64,000 bases of DNA, taken from the NCBI RefSeq assembly GCF_000171615.1, contig NZ_ABFU01000058.1:1-64000 (forward strand). Reading direction: 5' to 3'. The first letter of the stretch is position 1. Every line of letters starts with the position of its first letter. Under the pieces are notes generated by a model, which saw nothing but the letters and a program-made list of their open reading frames with translations, ran no database searches and was not told the DNA's origin. A program made the translations under genes and the position numbers. Source of the DNA: Bacillus coahuilensis m4-4 (GTDB lineage Bacteria; Bacillota; Bacilli; Bacillales; Bacillaceae_K). Positions 1 to 9,583 of this stretch are shown one piece after another.

Positions 1-4
1 GAGC

Positions 5-125
5 GGCACGCTTCACCGGTCGCATCTCCATCCTCCCCGCTATTCCTGATAAGTGGCGCGCTTTCCAAAACGCGTCACGATCCTCCCATTTTATCCTAGA
101 TAAGTAAGTGGCGCACTCCCTTCCA
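5..125. repeat. Imperfect GC-rich tandem repeat, about 50-55 bp period
   Basis: The element GGC(A/G)CGCTT or GGCGCAC begins at 5, 55 and 110. Each copy is followed by ATCCTCCC and then by a CCT-GATAAGT or CCTAGATAAGT segment. About two and a half copies are visible and the array may continue left of the window. No open reading frame of note crosses it. Confidence 0.55.
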
Positions 126-247
126 TGACCACATACCCACAACACTCCCAACCATATATGGTATGGTTTAAAAAGAAACCCATCCGCTAGAATAGGAGTC
201 CATACAAGGGTCGTAAACAGAAATCAAACATACTGGAGGTCACCACC

Positions 248-907
248 ATGTTCATTATGGGGTTAGATTTATCAGGACCAAGCAATCATAAGGATACAAG
301 CTTAGCTATTTGCACCAATGAAGAGGGCACACTTCAGGTAATGGAGCTTTTAGAGGGGGTAAGCGATGTTACGATTTTAGAAAGGGTCGAATGTTATAGT
401 CGATTAGGTGAGGTAGCTATTGGGATCGATTCTCCATTATCCTATGAGGATGGAGGTGGTGACAGGCCAAGTGACCGAGCTCTTCGACAATTCATCGTCT
501 CGATAGGGATGAAATCTGGCTCTATTATGCCTCCGACCATGAATCGCATGGTGTATTTAACGTTAAGAGGGATTCGATTAACACGTGAGATTGAGGCGAA
601 TTTTACCGGTGTAAAAATAGCGGAGGTTCACCCTGGAGCGATTTTAGGTGCGAGGATAGTTCACGACTCTCAGTGGCATGACCACATTTTAAACTATAAA
701 AGTGAGCCTAGAAGGCTAGGAGAACTACTAGATTGGTTAGAGGATCAGGGACTTCAACATATTCCTAGGGGAAGAGTAACGACAAGCCATTGTTTCGATG
801 CCCTCGTAGCGGCATTTGGGGCGTGGCACTGGGCGGACCCTTCCCTTGGACCTGCTTGGCTGTTCCCAAAAGAATTGCCTCTTCATCCCTATGATTTTTG
901 TTGCTAA
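248..907 (+). CDS. DUF429 family protein (predicted RNase H-like nuclease fold)
   Basis: The 219-residue product opens with a GLDLSGPS segment, carries a conserved acidic IGIDSPLS strand near residue 60, and ends with a SHCFDALVAAFGAW helix. This pattern fits the DUF429 family, which is thought to adopt an RNase H-like fold with metal-binding acidic residues. The biochemical role is not established for the family. The start is supported by a TGGAGGT ribosome site about 9 bases upstream. The gene stands alone and converges on the CHY zinc-finger gene. Confidence 0.75.
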   Translation: MFIMGLDLSGPSNHKDTSLAICTNEEGTLQVMELLEGVSDVTILERVECYSRLGEVAIGIDSPLSYEDGGGDRPSDRALRQFIVSIGMKSGSIMPPTMNRMVYLTLRGIRLTREIEANFTGVKIAEVHPGAILGARIVHDSQWHDHILNYKSEPRRLGELLDWLEDQGLQHIPRGRVTTSHCFDALVAAFGAWHWADPSLGPAWLFPKELPLHPYDFCC

Positions 908-918
908 CGGGAGATGGC

Positions 919-1218
919 TCAGACACCATCAAAGTACAAATGAAGATGTGATTTACAGCCGGGATTAAACGATGAATGGCAAGCGGGACAGGCAGAGTTA
1001 CTCTGTAAATACTCTCCTATCGTCCATTCTGTTTGACAATGCCCACAAAGCACTACTTTCTCCTGTGCGTCCTGTATAGGATGGAATCGTACAGGCTCAT
1101 GGTCGGTTAATACTTGGTGACATTCGTAGCATGGGTAATAGGTGTCACAGCACTTAAACTTTAGCGCAATAATATCCTGAACTGTATGATAGTGACGGCA
1201 GCGCGTTTCTTTGTCCAT
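919..1218 (-). CDS. CHY-type zinc finger protein
   Basis: This 99-residue protein is rich in Cys and His pairs: CRHYHT near the N-terminus, CCDTYYPCYECH around residues 23-34, CGHCQTEW and CPACHSSFNPGCKSH later. The spacing matches the CHY zinc-finger family (PF05495), which binds several zinc ions. In bacteria its role is unknown; eukaryotic relatives include Hot13-like and ubiquitin-ligase domains. It is convergent with the DUF429 gene with an 11-base gap and no clear terminator between them. Confidence 0.8.
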   Translation of the reverse strand: MDKETRCRHYHTVQDIIALKFKCCDTYYPCYECHQVLTDHEPVRFHPIQDAQEKVVLCGHCQTEWTIGEYLQSNSACPACHSSFNPGCKSHLHLYFDGV

Positions 1219-1310
1219 ATTGATCCCTTTTTAGTTTTTATTTTTGACATGAGCCTTTCTACTCCTTTTCCTTTTATTGTAGCATGTCAGAAACCGAATT
1301 CTATTGGAAT

Positions 1311-1341
1311 AACAAAAGAACACCCACAATAGGATGTTCTT
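1311..1341 (-). terminator. Rho-independent terminator of msrAB
   Basis: Arms AAGAACA (1316-1322) and TGTTCTT (1335-1341) form a hairpin just past the msrAB stop. On the minus strand it is followed by a T-rich tract. Confidence 0.65.
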
Positions 1342-1350
1342 CAACAGCAA

Positions 1351-2310
1351 TTATTTAAATAATTTCAAATACTCCCCGTACCCTTCCTCTTCCAATTGCT
1401 CCTTTGGAACAAATCGAAGAGCGGCAGAATTGATACAATAACGAGCACCCCCATGCTCCATTGGCCCATCATCAAACACATGACCAAGATGACTATCGGC
1501 TTCTGAACTACGAACTTCAATACGTCTCATGCCATGTGACGTATCCAATTTTTCTTCTAAATCTTGTCGCTTCAGCGGTTTCGTAAAGCTCGGCCAACCG
1601 CAGCCCGCATCGTATTGATCCGTTGTACTAAAGAGCGGGACACCCGAGACGATATCGACGTAGATGCCGTCTTTTTTATTGTCCCAGTATTCATTTCGAA
1701 AGGGAGGCTCTGTCCCGTTTTCTTGCGTAACATACCGTTGCATTTCATTAAGTTTATCTACCTCAGAACGGTAATCCTTTTTCCAGTTCTCACGGATAAA
1801 TCGTCCTCGCCCTGAGCCTTCACGGTACATTTTATAGTGGAAGCTATTCTTTTTATAGTAATCTTGATGCTTTTCTTCTGCGCGGTAAAACGGCTTTGCC
1901 GGCAGAATTTCTGTCACAATCGGCGCATTGAACTTCTTAGATGCTTCAAGTTCCGCCTTCGATTGTTCCGCTAACTCACGTTGTTTGTCATTATGGTAAA
2001 AGATTGCGGTACGGTACGAATCTCCACGGTCATTGAACTGTCCCCCTGCATCCGTTGGGTCAATTTGTTGCCAAAACAACTCAAGCAATTTCGTATAGGG
2101 AAACACGTCTGGATCGAACTGGATTTGAACCGCTTCGTAGTGGCCCGTTGTATCAGAGCAAACTTCTTCATACGTAGGATTTTCAGTATGACCACCCGTG
2201 TAACCTGAGACAATTCCATGGATGCCAGGTAGTTCATCAAACGGTGATACCATGCACCAGAAGCATCCTCCGGCAAAGGTAGCTAACTCCAATTGTTCGT
2301 TCTCGTTCAT
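1351..2310 (-). CDS. msrAB: Bifunctional peptide-methionine sulfoxide reductase MsrA/MsrB
   Basis: The 319-residue fusion repairs oxidised methionine in proteins; MsrA acts on the S- and MsrB on the R-sulfoxide. The MsrA domain (about 1-160) has the catalytic GCFWC motif at residues 15-19. The MsrB domain (about 190-310) has GCGWPSF and the catalytic Cys in [11 protein letters not shown] near residue 292. The usual zinc-binding CxxC of many MsrB proteins is replaced by DIVSG, so this is the zinc-free type common in Bacillus. It is preceded by an AGGAGG site and lies 12 bases after the APH-like gene, so the two may be cotranscribed. Confidence 0.95.
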   Translation of the reverse strand: MNENEQLELATFAGGCFWCMVSPFDELPGIHGIVSGYTGGHTENPTYEEVCSDTTGHYEAVQIQFDPDVFPYTKLLELFWQQIDPTDAGGQFNDRGDSYRTAIFYHNDKQRELAEQSKAELEASKKFNAPIVTEILPAKPFYRAEEKHQDYYKKNSFHYKMYREGSGRGRFIRENWKKDYRSEVDKLNEMQRYVTQENGTEPPFRNEYWDNKKDGIYVDIVSGVPLFSTTDQYDAGCGWPSFTKPLKRQDLEEKLDTSHGMRRIEVRSSEADSHLGHVFDDGPMEHGGARYCINSAALRFVPKEQLEEEGYGEYLKLFK

Positions 2311-2322
2311 ACAACATCCTCC

Positions 2323-3255
2323 TTATAGTGGAAATACTATGGTACTAAGCTCTTGTAATGATTGTACTTCATCTTTTACACCTAACGCTCGTAAATAGCT
2401 TGGAATATCAGCATACTGATGAAGAAGTAGATATCTTAATAATTGATGCTGTAATGCTACTCCAAGCTCCTTCTCATGGAATCCGTAGCTTAGTAAAAAG
2501 CGTTTGGTTAATCCTTCTTCTTGGTTTAAATTAAAGACAATAGGCCCAAGCAAATCATAAAGACGGTCTCCTAAAAAACAGTCTGCAAAATCTATTAACC
2601 CACTTAACTCTCTAAATCCATTCGAATCGGTCATCATCAAATTAAATGGCGTATATTCACCTGTTAATAGACGCCAATTTTCCTTAGAGTCTACCGTAAA
2701 ATCTCCCAAAAATGCAGGGATTTGCTCAATTAAATGTGCTCTTAAGCCTGTGTTTCTGTGATACTCTTTTATATTCTCTAGACGGCGCAGGCAAAACGAG
2801 TCAAATTCACTCGGAACATGTTTAAAATCTTCACCTGGCTGTGCGTGAACCTTAGAAATAAGGTCTCCTAAATCCTCTGCCACTTGAGCTTTTTCATTCT
2901 GTGATAAATCGTCCCAGCAATCGAGAAGTAGCTCACCTCTTAGCTGACTCATCACAATATATAAGAGCTCTTCTTCAAGCTCTCCCGATCCTATAAGCGT
3001 TGGAATGGATACAGGAAGAGAGTCCTTATGAAGGTTTAACAGAACATCCACTTCTGAACGGTAAATTTCCCGTTCAAACAGGGAAAATAACTTCACAACA
3101 ACTCTTCGATCAATGGAGTACACCATCATCGTCCCCGTACTAAATTTCTCTATAGAGGACCAAGTCAGGTGTTCTATTCGCAGCACCTCTTGAACCTTTT
3201 GTTCCCACCATCCCCTGTCTTGTTTCTTTTCTTCAAACTCCGTCCAATTTTTCAT
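2323..3255 (-). CDS. Aminoglycoside phosphotransferase (APH)-family protein
   Basis: The 310-residue product has an APH/choline-kinase-like fold signature: an ATP-lobe FSTGTMMVYSIDRRVVVKLF near residues 38-57 and an IDFADCFLGDRLYD metal-site segment near 220. The catalytic loop normally reads HGDxxxxN; here it is TGEYTPFN, with the His lost and the Asp replaced by Glu. It may therefore phosphorylate an unusual substrate or be inactive. The substrate cannot be inferred, and nothing suggests real antibiotic resistance. It lies upstream of msrAB with a 12-base gap. Confidence 0.7.
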   Translation of the reverse strand: MKNWTEFEEKKQDRGWWEQKVQEVLRIEHLTWSSIEKFSTGTMMVYSIDRRVVVKLFSLFEREIYRSEVDVLLNLHKDSLPVSIPTLIGSGELEEELLYIVMSQLRGELLLDCWDDLSQNEKAQVAEDLGDLISKVHAQPGEDFKHVPSEFDSFCLRRLENIKEYHRNTGLRAHLIEQIPAFLGDFTVDSKENWRLLTGEYTPFNLMMTDSNGFRELSGLIDFADCFLGDRLYDLLGPIVFNLNQEEGLTKRFLLSYGFHEKELGVALQHQLLRYLLLHQYADIPSYLRALGVKDEVQSLQELSTIVFPL

Positions 3256-3324
3256 GATTTCATCTTACTCCCCTACTTTGTTAAGAGAGTTTTCTATACA
3301 TACTCGTAAAAATCCTTCTTTCAT

Positions 3325-4146
3325 TTACAACCGCTGACAATAAGGACAATAGTAAGCCCTTCTGGAAGCAGCCATCATTTTTTCAATTTCTCTCCCGCAT
3401 TGAAAACAGGATTCTCCCTCCCTATTAAATACCCAGTGTCGGTACTTTGATCGCTTGACTCCTTGTTTCTTTAATCGTTCAACAAGCTCTAGGTTGTTCG
3501 TAATTCCTCCCATTTTATACGATTGGACCATCAGATGAATCGTGGACTCTGCCAAACTTTCTAACTGAGAGAGGGAGCAGTCCACGGGGCGAAGTGTGGG
3601 ATGAATTCTCGCCATATAGAGGATTTCAGAGCGTAGGTAATTCCCAATCCCCGCTATAAAGGCCTGATCCAAAAGAAGCCCAGACCACATACGCCGGTAG
3701 AATCGCTTCTGATGGAAACGCTCCACTAGTTCCTCTGCTGTCACTCGCTCACTTAAAATATCAGGCCCCACCTTCTTGATAAAAGGATGGTTCTCTACCT
3801 CCTCATTTCTTAGTACGTCAATATCTGAAGCGCTATATAAAAGTGCTGATTTCTTCTCATTATGTATGGCCATCCGCAGGACCCGATTGGTTTTCGGATA
3901 GTTGTAGACATTTCTACTATACCAGCGACCGTACAGTTGATTATGAGAATAAATCGTATAGCCATTGTCTAACCTGATAAGCATGGCTTTTCCTTTTGTA
4001 TCGACACGAATACACGTTGCCCCGCGAAAAAGTTCTTCGAATTCCTCGAGGTGAGGGAAAGCAAAATACATCTCTTCAATCGTTCTTCCTTTGATGGCTT
4101 TTTCCACCTGATCTGCTGCTCGTCTAATTTCAGGACCTTCCGGCAT
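3325..4146 (-). CDS. nei: Fpg/Nei-family DNA glycosylase (endonuclease VIII type)
   Basis: This 273-residue base-excision repair enzyme removes oxidised bases and cleaves the abasic site. After removal of Met the N-terminus is PEGPEIRR, which gives the catalytic Pro and Glu. The helix-two-turn-helix region contains FIAGIGNYLRSEILY, and the C-terminus has a zinc finger CFQCG...CPYCQ. The length fits the family. The Nei rather than MutM label rests on the overall pattern and could be revised. Confidence 0.88.
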   Translation of the reverse strand: MPEGPEIRRAADQVEKAIKGRTIEEMYFAFPHLEEFEELFRGATCIRVDTKGKAMLIRLDNGYTIYSHNQLYGRWYSRNVYNYPKTNRVLRMAIHNEKKSALLYSASDIDVLRNEEVENHPFIKKVGPDILSERVTAEELVERFHQKRFYRRMWSGLLLDQAFIAGIGNYLRSEILYMARIHPTLRPVDCSLSQLESLAESTIHLMVQSYKMGGITNNLELVERLKKQGVKRSKYRHWVFNREGESCFQCGREIEKMMAASRRAYYCPYCQRL

Positions 4147-4199
4147 AAAACCTTCCCCTTTTTACCCGTATCTTCCCTTTCCTTTACTCCCTTAACCAT

Positions 4200-4934
4200 T
4201 TATCCGAGCTCATGAAGAATAAGTGAAATCAATATCCCTACAGCTGTAAGCAACCCTACCAAAGGCCCTCCTTCTTCATGGGCTTCAGGAAGCATCGTAG
4301 AACTCACCATCGCTATAATCCCTCCACCTGCAAAGGCACTAAGTAGACTCTTCACCGTACTTGAAGCATAGTCATGTAAAAGGGCTCCCCCTAAGGAGCT
4401 AAAGGCTGAAAGAAAAAGTACAATGCTCCATAAGAATAAAATCTTCCTTTTACTGTATCCGTTTCTTGCAAGTCCAACAGAGCTTGACAGACCTTCTGGA
4501 AGATTACTAATAAAAATGGCTGTAACAAGGGCAAAGCTAATGGAACCACCGCTAATAAGGCTAAGCCCTATCATGGCAGACTCTGGGATGGCATCTAGTA
4601 ACGTACCAAAGAAAATGGCGAGACCACTTTGATCTTCTTTTTCCTCTACCTCCTTAGATCGCTTACGCTTTCCTCCTCCTCGGCTAGAAATCCAAGTATC
4701 AAAAAGCGTAAACACCAAGGCTCCACTTAAAAAGCCAATGGAAGAAGTTACAATTCCATCTTCCCTAACCGCCCCGCCTAGTAGCTCGTAGGCCGTTGCC
4801 CCAATTAATGCGCCTGTCCCAAGTGCCATAATCATCGCAATCCACTTTTTAGGGAGATGAACATATAAACCAATCCACGAACCAATAAATGTAGCAGAAC
4901 CTGAAATTGCTCCCCACATTAAGGCATTCCACAT
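4200..4934 (-). CDS. ZIP-family divalent metal transporter
   Basis: A 244-residue membrane protein with about eight hydrophobic segments. The metal-path motifs sit in the central helices: SNLPEGLSS and IPESAMIGLSL. A charged cytoplasmic loop (GGGKRKRSKEVEEKEDQ) separates helices 3 and 4. ZIP proteins import zinc or other divalent cations; the exact metal cannot be told. The gene lies 53 bases upstream of nei. Confidence 0.85.
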   Translation of the reverse strand: MWNALMWGAISGSATFIGSWIGLYVHLPKKWIAMIMALGTGALIGATAYELLGGAVREDGIVTSSIGFLSGALVFTLFDTWISSRGGGKRKRSKEVEEKEDQSGLAIFFGTLLDAIPESAMIGLSLISGGSISFALVTAIFISNLPEGLSSSVGLARNGYSKRKILFLWSIVLFLSAFSSLGGALLHDYASSTVKSLLSAFAGGGIIAMVSSTMLPEAHEEGGPLVGLLTAVGILISLILHELG

Positions 4935-5017
4935 CGTGTTGCCCCTCCTGTATAGATGGTCAGACGTATCTTCTTTATCTTCTATCTACTTCTCCAAAAT
5001 ATACGAAAGGAACAAGG

Positions 5018-5557
5018 TCAGGAAAACATCTTCTTTACCAGTTCTGCAAACTCGTCAAACAAGGAACCTTGTACCCCTCTTTCTTTCATAGCCTGTACAA
5101 GGGATTCATAGTACCACTGTTGCTGATCCTTCCCCCTATTGAACCGGTCCCAAATTCTGTCTCCTACAACTAAATAATCTTGATACGACGAAGATAAATT
5201 ATGTATTTTGTCAGCTAAAATAACGGGAATCGCCTTCTCATCTACATGTTTCATCTTTAGAATGGTTTCTTGTTTTCGCTCCTCCTACGAAGCTGACTTA
5301 TCCGATTCAGAGCAAGCCCTGACTAAGTTGGCAATCTCTTCTCCAAATTCCTTCTCTACTATGCTATAGGTTACGTCTGTATCCTCTACCGTATCATGTA
5401 AAAATCCCGCCACAACTTGCTCGACCGTTGCCCCTTCTTTTTGGAGCATCATACTAACGGTAAATGGATGGGTGATATACGGGATATCCGTTCCTTTTCG
5501 GTACTGACCATCGTGGGCACAGGCTGTAAATTGAATGGCTTTGTCCACACTATTCAT
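5018..5557 (-). pseudogene. HD-domain (RelA/SpoT HD, MESH1-like) protein interrupted by an amber codon
   Basis: The reading frame from ATG 5557 encodes AHDGQYRKGTDIPYITHPF, FLHDTVEDTDVT and later ILADKIHNLSS, which is the HD phosphohydrolase core of RelA/SpoT and small (p)ppGpp hydrolases. A TAG at 5285-5287 interrupts the frame in the segment DKSAS-stop-EERKQ. Relatives commonly have Trp there, so one G-to-A change of TGG explains the stop. Both halves are otherwise well conserved in the same frame. The chosen ATG follows a GAGAGGGG site. The gene may be recently inactivated, or the stop may be a sequencing error. Confidence 0.75.
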
Positions 5558-5636
5558 GTTGATTTTCCCCTCTCTAAGCAATGTATACTTTATAATAGGT
5601 TGAGTCGGTACGATAATGTACAGGAGGAGGTGCTCT

Positions 5637-6062
5637 ATGAAAGAAATTATTTTATTTATTGCTGAGGTTGTAAATGAGCTTCATGACTTTTTTATTTATT
5701 TTACCAATAGTCTCGGTCTAGAGTTAAATGATAAGCAGCTGCATTTGTGGATTATGGGGATTATCGGGATCCTTTTCTTTTTTGGAGTACAAATTGTGTT
5801 TAAATGGTTGTCCAAGTGGAGTATTACGGCTATTTCGTTTATTTATACATTTACAGTTATGGTGGTCATTGTCTTTGCCATTGAAATTCAACAGAAGATC
5901 ACGAACCGTGGAAATATGGAGTTCGCAGATGCCGTTATTGGCCTGTGGGGATTTTTATTGTTTTTCATAGCCTTTTTAATCATCAAAGGGCTGATGGCAC
6001 TCGGAAAATGGATGGTTAAAAAAATGCGTGTTCGATATGATGGAAAGCATTTTAAAGGGTAA
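5637..6062 (+). CDS. Small membrane protein with three transmembrane segments
   Basis: I do not recognise a named family. The 141-residue product has hydrophobic segments at about 34-57, 63-84 and 93-118, with a positively charged C-terminal tail (KKMRVRYDGKHFKG) that predicts a cytoplasmic end. The ATG at 5637 is preferred over upstream starts because AGGAGGAGG lies just before it. A strong terminator follows directly, so it is a single-gene unit, divergent from the broken HD gene. Confidence 0.7.
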   Translation: MKEIILFIAEVVNELHDFFIYFTNSLGLELNDKQLHLWIMGIIGILFFFGVQIVFKWLSKWSITAISFIYTFTVMVVIVFAIEIQQKITNRGNMEFADAVIGLWGFLLFFIAFLIIKGLMALGKWMVKKMRVRYDGKHFKG

Positions 6063-6097
6063 AAAGGAAGAGAATCCAGGGGTCTCTTCCTTTTTTT
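6061..6097 (+). terminator. Rho-independent terminator
   Basis: Arms GGAAGAGA (6066-6073) and TCTCTTCC (6083-6090) are followed by seven T. It ends the membrane-protein unit and may also serve cydC from the other side. Confidence 0.85.
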
Positions 6098-6107
6098 CTA
6101 TCTACTA

Positions 6108-7817
6108 TTAAACCCCAACGACCGTTCGTTCTACTTGCTTAAGTTCATAAAAAGCCCCTTTTTTCTCCATTAGTTCAGAAAAGGTTCCAACTTCCTTCAC
6201 TTTTCCTTTTTCCATCACAATGATTCTGTCCATTTTTTCAAGCTGTGTTAAACGGTGACTAATGATAATGACCGTATTCTCTTCTCCTTGATGGAAAAGT
6301 TCATGGTATATCTTTTGTTCTGTTAATAAGTCTAGAGAGGAGGTTGGTTCATCAAGGAGCCAAGTGGATTCACCTTTTAGTAACGCGCGAGCAATCGCTA
6401 CTCTTTGCTTTTCTCCACCTGATAGATTCCCTCCTTTTTCTAACACCCGATTGTCTAATGAGAAATGCCCTAGATTGACTCGTTCGAGTGCAACCTTCAT
6501 CTCTTCAGGAGATAGATTCTCTTTTGCAATCCTCAGATTATCTTCAAGTGTTCCATGGAAGAAGTGATTTTCTTGCAACACTACATTGGTCAGAGCCCAT
6601 AGTGACTCACGGTCAATGTCCTTAACATTCTTGCCGTTTATCTTCATCGTTCCAGTTGTTGGCTCAATGATTCCAAGAAGAAGTTGAAATAATGTGGATT
6701 TACCCGAACCACTAGGACCCACGATGGCCGTTTTACTTCCTTTCGGCAATCGAATCGTTACATCCGAAAGAGCTTCTCTCTCTTCCTCAGGGTAGGTATA
6801 GTGAACATGATTCAGTTCGAATTCAAAGGCTGTACTAGCAAGCTTTTCCGTCCCTTTCACTCCTTCTTCACCTTTTACTACTGAGTATAATCGGTTGGCT
6901 GCATGACGATTATCCTCTAAATGGATGGGAAGTATGGCCATCGGGACGGCATTCTCAAATACAGTAAGAGAAAGCATCACAAGCATGGCAAGAAAGACGC
7001 CATTTAATTGTCCAGTACTGACTAAGTAAGCACCAACCAATAACATGGTCCATGAAATGAGTAACGATACCCCTAGGTTCATTGTCTGATTGGCTACAGA
7101 TTGAATGCTTTGTTTTTCTTGTTCTTTCACATAGCTTTGGCCAAGCTGCTGTACTTCCCTTTCCTTCGTGTCTAACTTTTGATAAATTTTTAGCTCCCTA
7201 AACCCGTAAAGTAGCTCCGTTGCCTCCGTTGACAGCTCACCACGACGAATTCTCATCAACTCCTGCACTCCTCTTTGTCTGAACGCAAAATAAGCAGGAA
7301 TAAGAAAAGACGTCAGAAATAAACCAGCGAGTAGGACTAGCGCTAAATATAGACTGTAAAAGGTAGTAAAAAAGATGGTGCTTAAAAAAACAAGAACTAG
7401 CACGATCGGTGGATAATAGACGCGTAAAAAGAAGTTTTGAAGACTGTCTACATCTCCTACGATTCTAGATAATAGATCCCCACTTCGGTATTTTCGGAAA
7501 ATCCCTGGCGCTAACGGTTCAAGCTTCTCATAAAAGTTCACACGCAAATGACTTAGGATGGTAAATGTTGCTCGGTGAGAGAAATACCGCTCACCATACC
7601 GGCTCACGGCTCGCGCTATTCCGAATAACTTTAATAAGGCGATAAGAACCGTCAATGTATATAAGGGAGGAGTTAACGCTCCCTTAGAAATAAGATAACC
7701 ACTGGACGAAAACAGCCCCACAGCTGTAATTCCAGCGACAAATCCGCACGCAATGGATAGGAGGACATCTCGTTTTTCTCTTGCAATAAGCTTCATCATG
7801 ATGTGTACATCTCTCAC
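6108..7817 (-). CDS. cydC: Thiol reductant ABC exporter subunit CydC
   Basis: A 569-residue half-transporter with an N-terminal six-helix membrane domain and a C-terminal ATPase. Walker A is GPSGSGKST near residue 367, the signature is LSGGEKQR near 475, and Walker B is TWLLDEPTSS. With CydD it exports cysteine or glutathione, which is needed to assemble cytochrome bd oxidase. Its start overlaps the cydD stop by four bases (ATGA), showing translational coupling. cydAB is not in this window. Confidence 0.9.
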   Translation of the reverse strand: MRDVHIMMKLIAREKRDVLLSIACGFVAGITAVGLFSSSGYLISKGALTPPLYTLTVLIALLKLFGIARAVSRYGERYFSHRATFTILSHLRVNFYEKLEPLAPGIFRKYRSGDLLSRIVGDVDSLQNFFLRVYYPPIVLVLVFLSTIFFTTFYSLYLALVLLAGLFLTSFLIPAYFAFRQRGVQELMRIRRGELSTEATELLYGFRELKIYQKLDTKEREVQQLGQSYVKEQEKQSIQSVANQTMNLGVSLLISWTMLLVGAYLVSTGQLNGVFLAMLVMLSLTVFENAVPMAILPIHLEDNRHAANRLYSVVKGEEGVKGTEKLASTAFEFELNHVHYTYPEEEREALSDVTIRLPKGSKTAIVGPSGSGKSTLFQLLLGIIEPTTGTMKINGKNVKDIDRESLWALTNVVLQENHFFHGTLEDNLRIAKENLSPEEMKVALERVNLGHFSLDNRVLEKGGNLSGGEKQRVAIARALLKGESTWLLDEPTSSLDLLTEQKIYHELFHQGEENTVIIISHRLTQLEKMDRIIVMEKGKVKEVGTFSELMEKKGAFYELKQVERTVVGV

Positions 7818-9550
7818 AACGCCACTCCTTCCTGCTGTGTACGAATCATCTCACGATAATCTTGAACCGTCTCTAGTAATTCTTCATGTGTTCCACATCC
7901 AAGCACTTGACCATTCTCAAGGAAAAGAATCCGATCCGCTTCTTGAATCGTATGAAGACGATGGGCAACGGTAATGACCGTCGAATATTCTGACAGCTCT
8001 TTCATGCTTTTTTGAAGGATCCTCTCTGTTTGAAGATCAAGACCTGTCGTGGGTTCATCAAATAAGATAAGACTCGGTTTCTTTAAAAAGGCTCGGGCTA
8101 AGGCAACCCGCTGCTGCTCTCCTCCTGAAAGACCTCGACCGCCTTCTCCAATCTCTGTCTCCACCCCGTGCTGAAAAGACTCAATCATCTCCATTAGTCC
8201 TGCTTTTTTACACGCTTCAAATAACTCGGTATCAGACACTTCACGGTCTGTTCCTATCACAATATTCTCCCGAATTGTTCCTGAGAATAAATAAGGAGAT
8301 TGAGAAATATACGTAATACGACGGAACCACTCAGACTCCCTGTAATGGGATAAGGGAATACCGTTTACAAGTAGCGTCCCACTAGTAGGTGGAAGGAGGC
8401 CTGCAATTAGGGATAATAGTGTGGTTTTCCCTGAGCCTGTTCTTCCAACAACGGCTATATTCTCATACGGCTTCAGCTCGGCTCCCACTTCTTTTAACTG
8501 AAATCCATCTCCGTACTGGAAGGATAGATCTTGTATTTCAATGGATAGTGGTGAAGTAGCAACCATGACACGATCTCCCCAAACAGGCTTATTCACTGGA
8601 ACTGAAAACTGTTCTGATATCTTTTTCGCAGCACCCATACTCCCGCGTCCTGTATGAAAGGCGCTGCCTAACTCTTTTAACAGCTGATAAAATTCAGGGG
8701 CTAGAATTAAAATGAAAAAAGCTGTTGAAAACGTAACGGTTTGAAACACGACAAGTCTTAGCGCAATTTCAAGAGCAATCAAGCCTATACTTAACATGGA
8801 AATAAACTCAAGCTTCAATGAAGAGTTGAAGGCAACCTGAAGAACCTTCATCGTTGAATCTCTAAAGCCTTCACTACTTTTTCGAATCTCATCTCGTTGC
8901 TTTTTCCCTTGTCCGAACAATTTTAATGTCGACAGACCTTGAAGGGTATCAAGAAACCTACCAGAAAAAAGCGTCATTTGTTCTAGCTGTTCCTCTGACT
9001 TCTTTTGCGTATTAATTCCTACAACAATATAAAAAATAGGAATAAACGGTGCTGTTATCATCATGATAAGTCCAGAATAGATATGCTGAGTCGACACCGC
9101 CACTAGGATCATCAGAGGCACAATGGACGTTTGAATCACTTGTGGTACATAGCTTTTAAAATAACTATCGATCTCATCCACGGCATCCACAAGTAAGCTC
9201 ACTTTCTCTCCTGATTTTCCTTCTAGGGCTCCTTGAAGTGGATTATCTTTATAGGAAGATAACAGCTTCTCACGAAACTGATTTTTCACCTTTGAGGCCA
9301 TCTTAATCCCGATATAGCCATTTCCATATGAGAGTGTAGCCCGCAATAAAAGTACACCCAGTAAACCACCTAAATACGGAACTACTTCTTGAATAGAAGC
9401 CCCCTCTAGGAATACAAGCTCAACGATTCTCATAAAGAAATAGGCTTGGGCAATAATGGTAGCACCTGATAAGACAGCAAGGCACATGAGTAGCCATCTC
9501 GCCGCTTTTTGAGATTTAGCAATCGTCTTTAATGGGTTCAAACTAGGCAC
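7814..9550 (-). CDS. cydD: Thiol reductant ABC exporter subunit CydD
   Basis: A 578-residue partner of CydC with the same layout: an N-terminal membrane domain and an ATPase with Walker A GRTGSGKTT near residue 370, signature LSGGEQQR near 485, and Walker B LILFDEPTTG. It is the first gene of the cydDC operon. A Rex/Fnr-type palindrome lies about 34 bases upstream of the start, which fits the known control of cyd genes by NADH/NAD or oxygen status in Bacillus. Confidence 0.9.
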   Translation of the reverse strand: MPSLNPLKTIAKSQKAARWLLMCLAVLSGATIIAQAYFFMRIVELVFLEGASIQEVVPYLGGLLGVLLLRATLSYGNGYIGIKMASKVKNQFREKLLSSYKDNPLQGALEGKSGEKVSLLVDAVDEIDSYFKSYVPQVIQTSIVPLMILVAVSTQHIYSGLIMMITAPFIPIFYIVVGINTQKKSEEQLEQMTLFSGRFLDTLQGLSTLKLFGQGKKQRDEIRKSSEGFRDSTMKVLQVAFNSSLKLEFISMLSIGLIALEIALRLVVFQTVTFSTAFFILILAPEFYQLLKELGSAFHTGRGSMGAAKKISEQFSVPVNKPVWGDRVMVATSPLSIEIQDLSFQYGDGFQLKEVGAELKPYENIAVVGRTGSGKTTLLSLIAGLLPPTSGTLLVNGIPLSHYRESEWFRRITYISQSPYLFSGTIRENIVIGTDREVSDTELFEACKKAGLMEMIESFQHGVETEIGEGGRGLSGGEQQRVALARAFLKKPSLILFDEPTTGLDLQTERILQKSMKELSEYSTVITVAHRLHTIQEADRILFLENGQVLGCGTHEELLETVQDYREMIRTQQEGVAL

Positions 9551-9583
9551 ATCTCCTTTTAATCAACATGAAGTGTATTATAA

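Noticed and set aside
1564-1815. Open frame opposite msrAB and many similar antisense frames across the window
   Set aside because: They are shadows of well-supported genes, without ribosome sites or recognisable domains.
2323-3255. Aminoglycoside resistance gene
   Set aside because: The fold is APH-like but the catalytic motif is degenerate and many housekeeping kinases share the fold.
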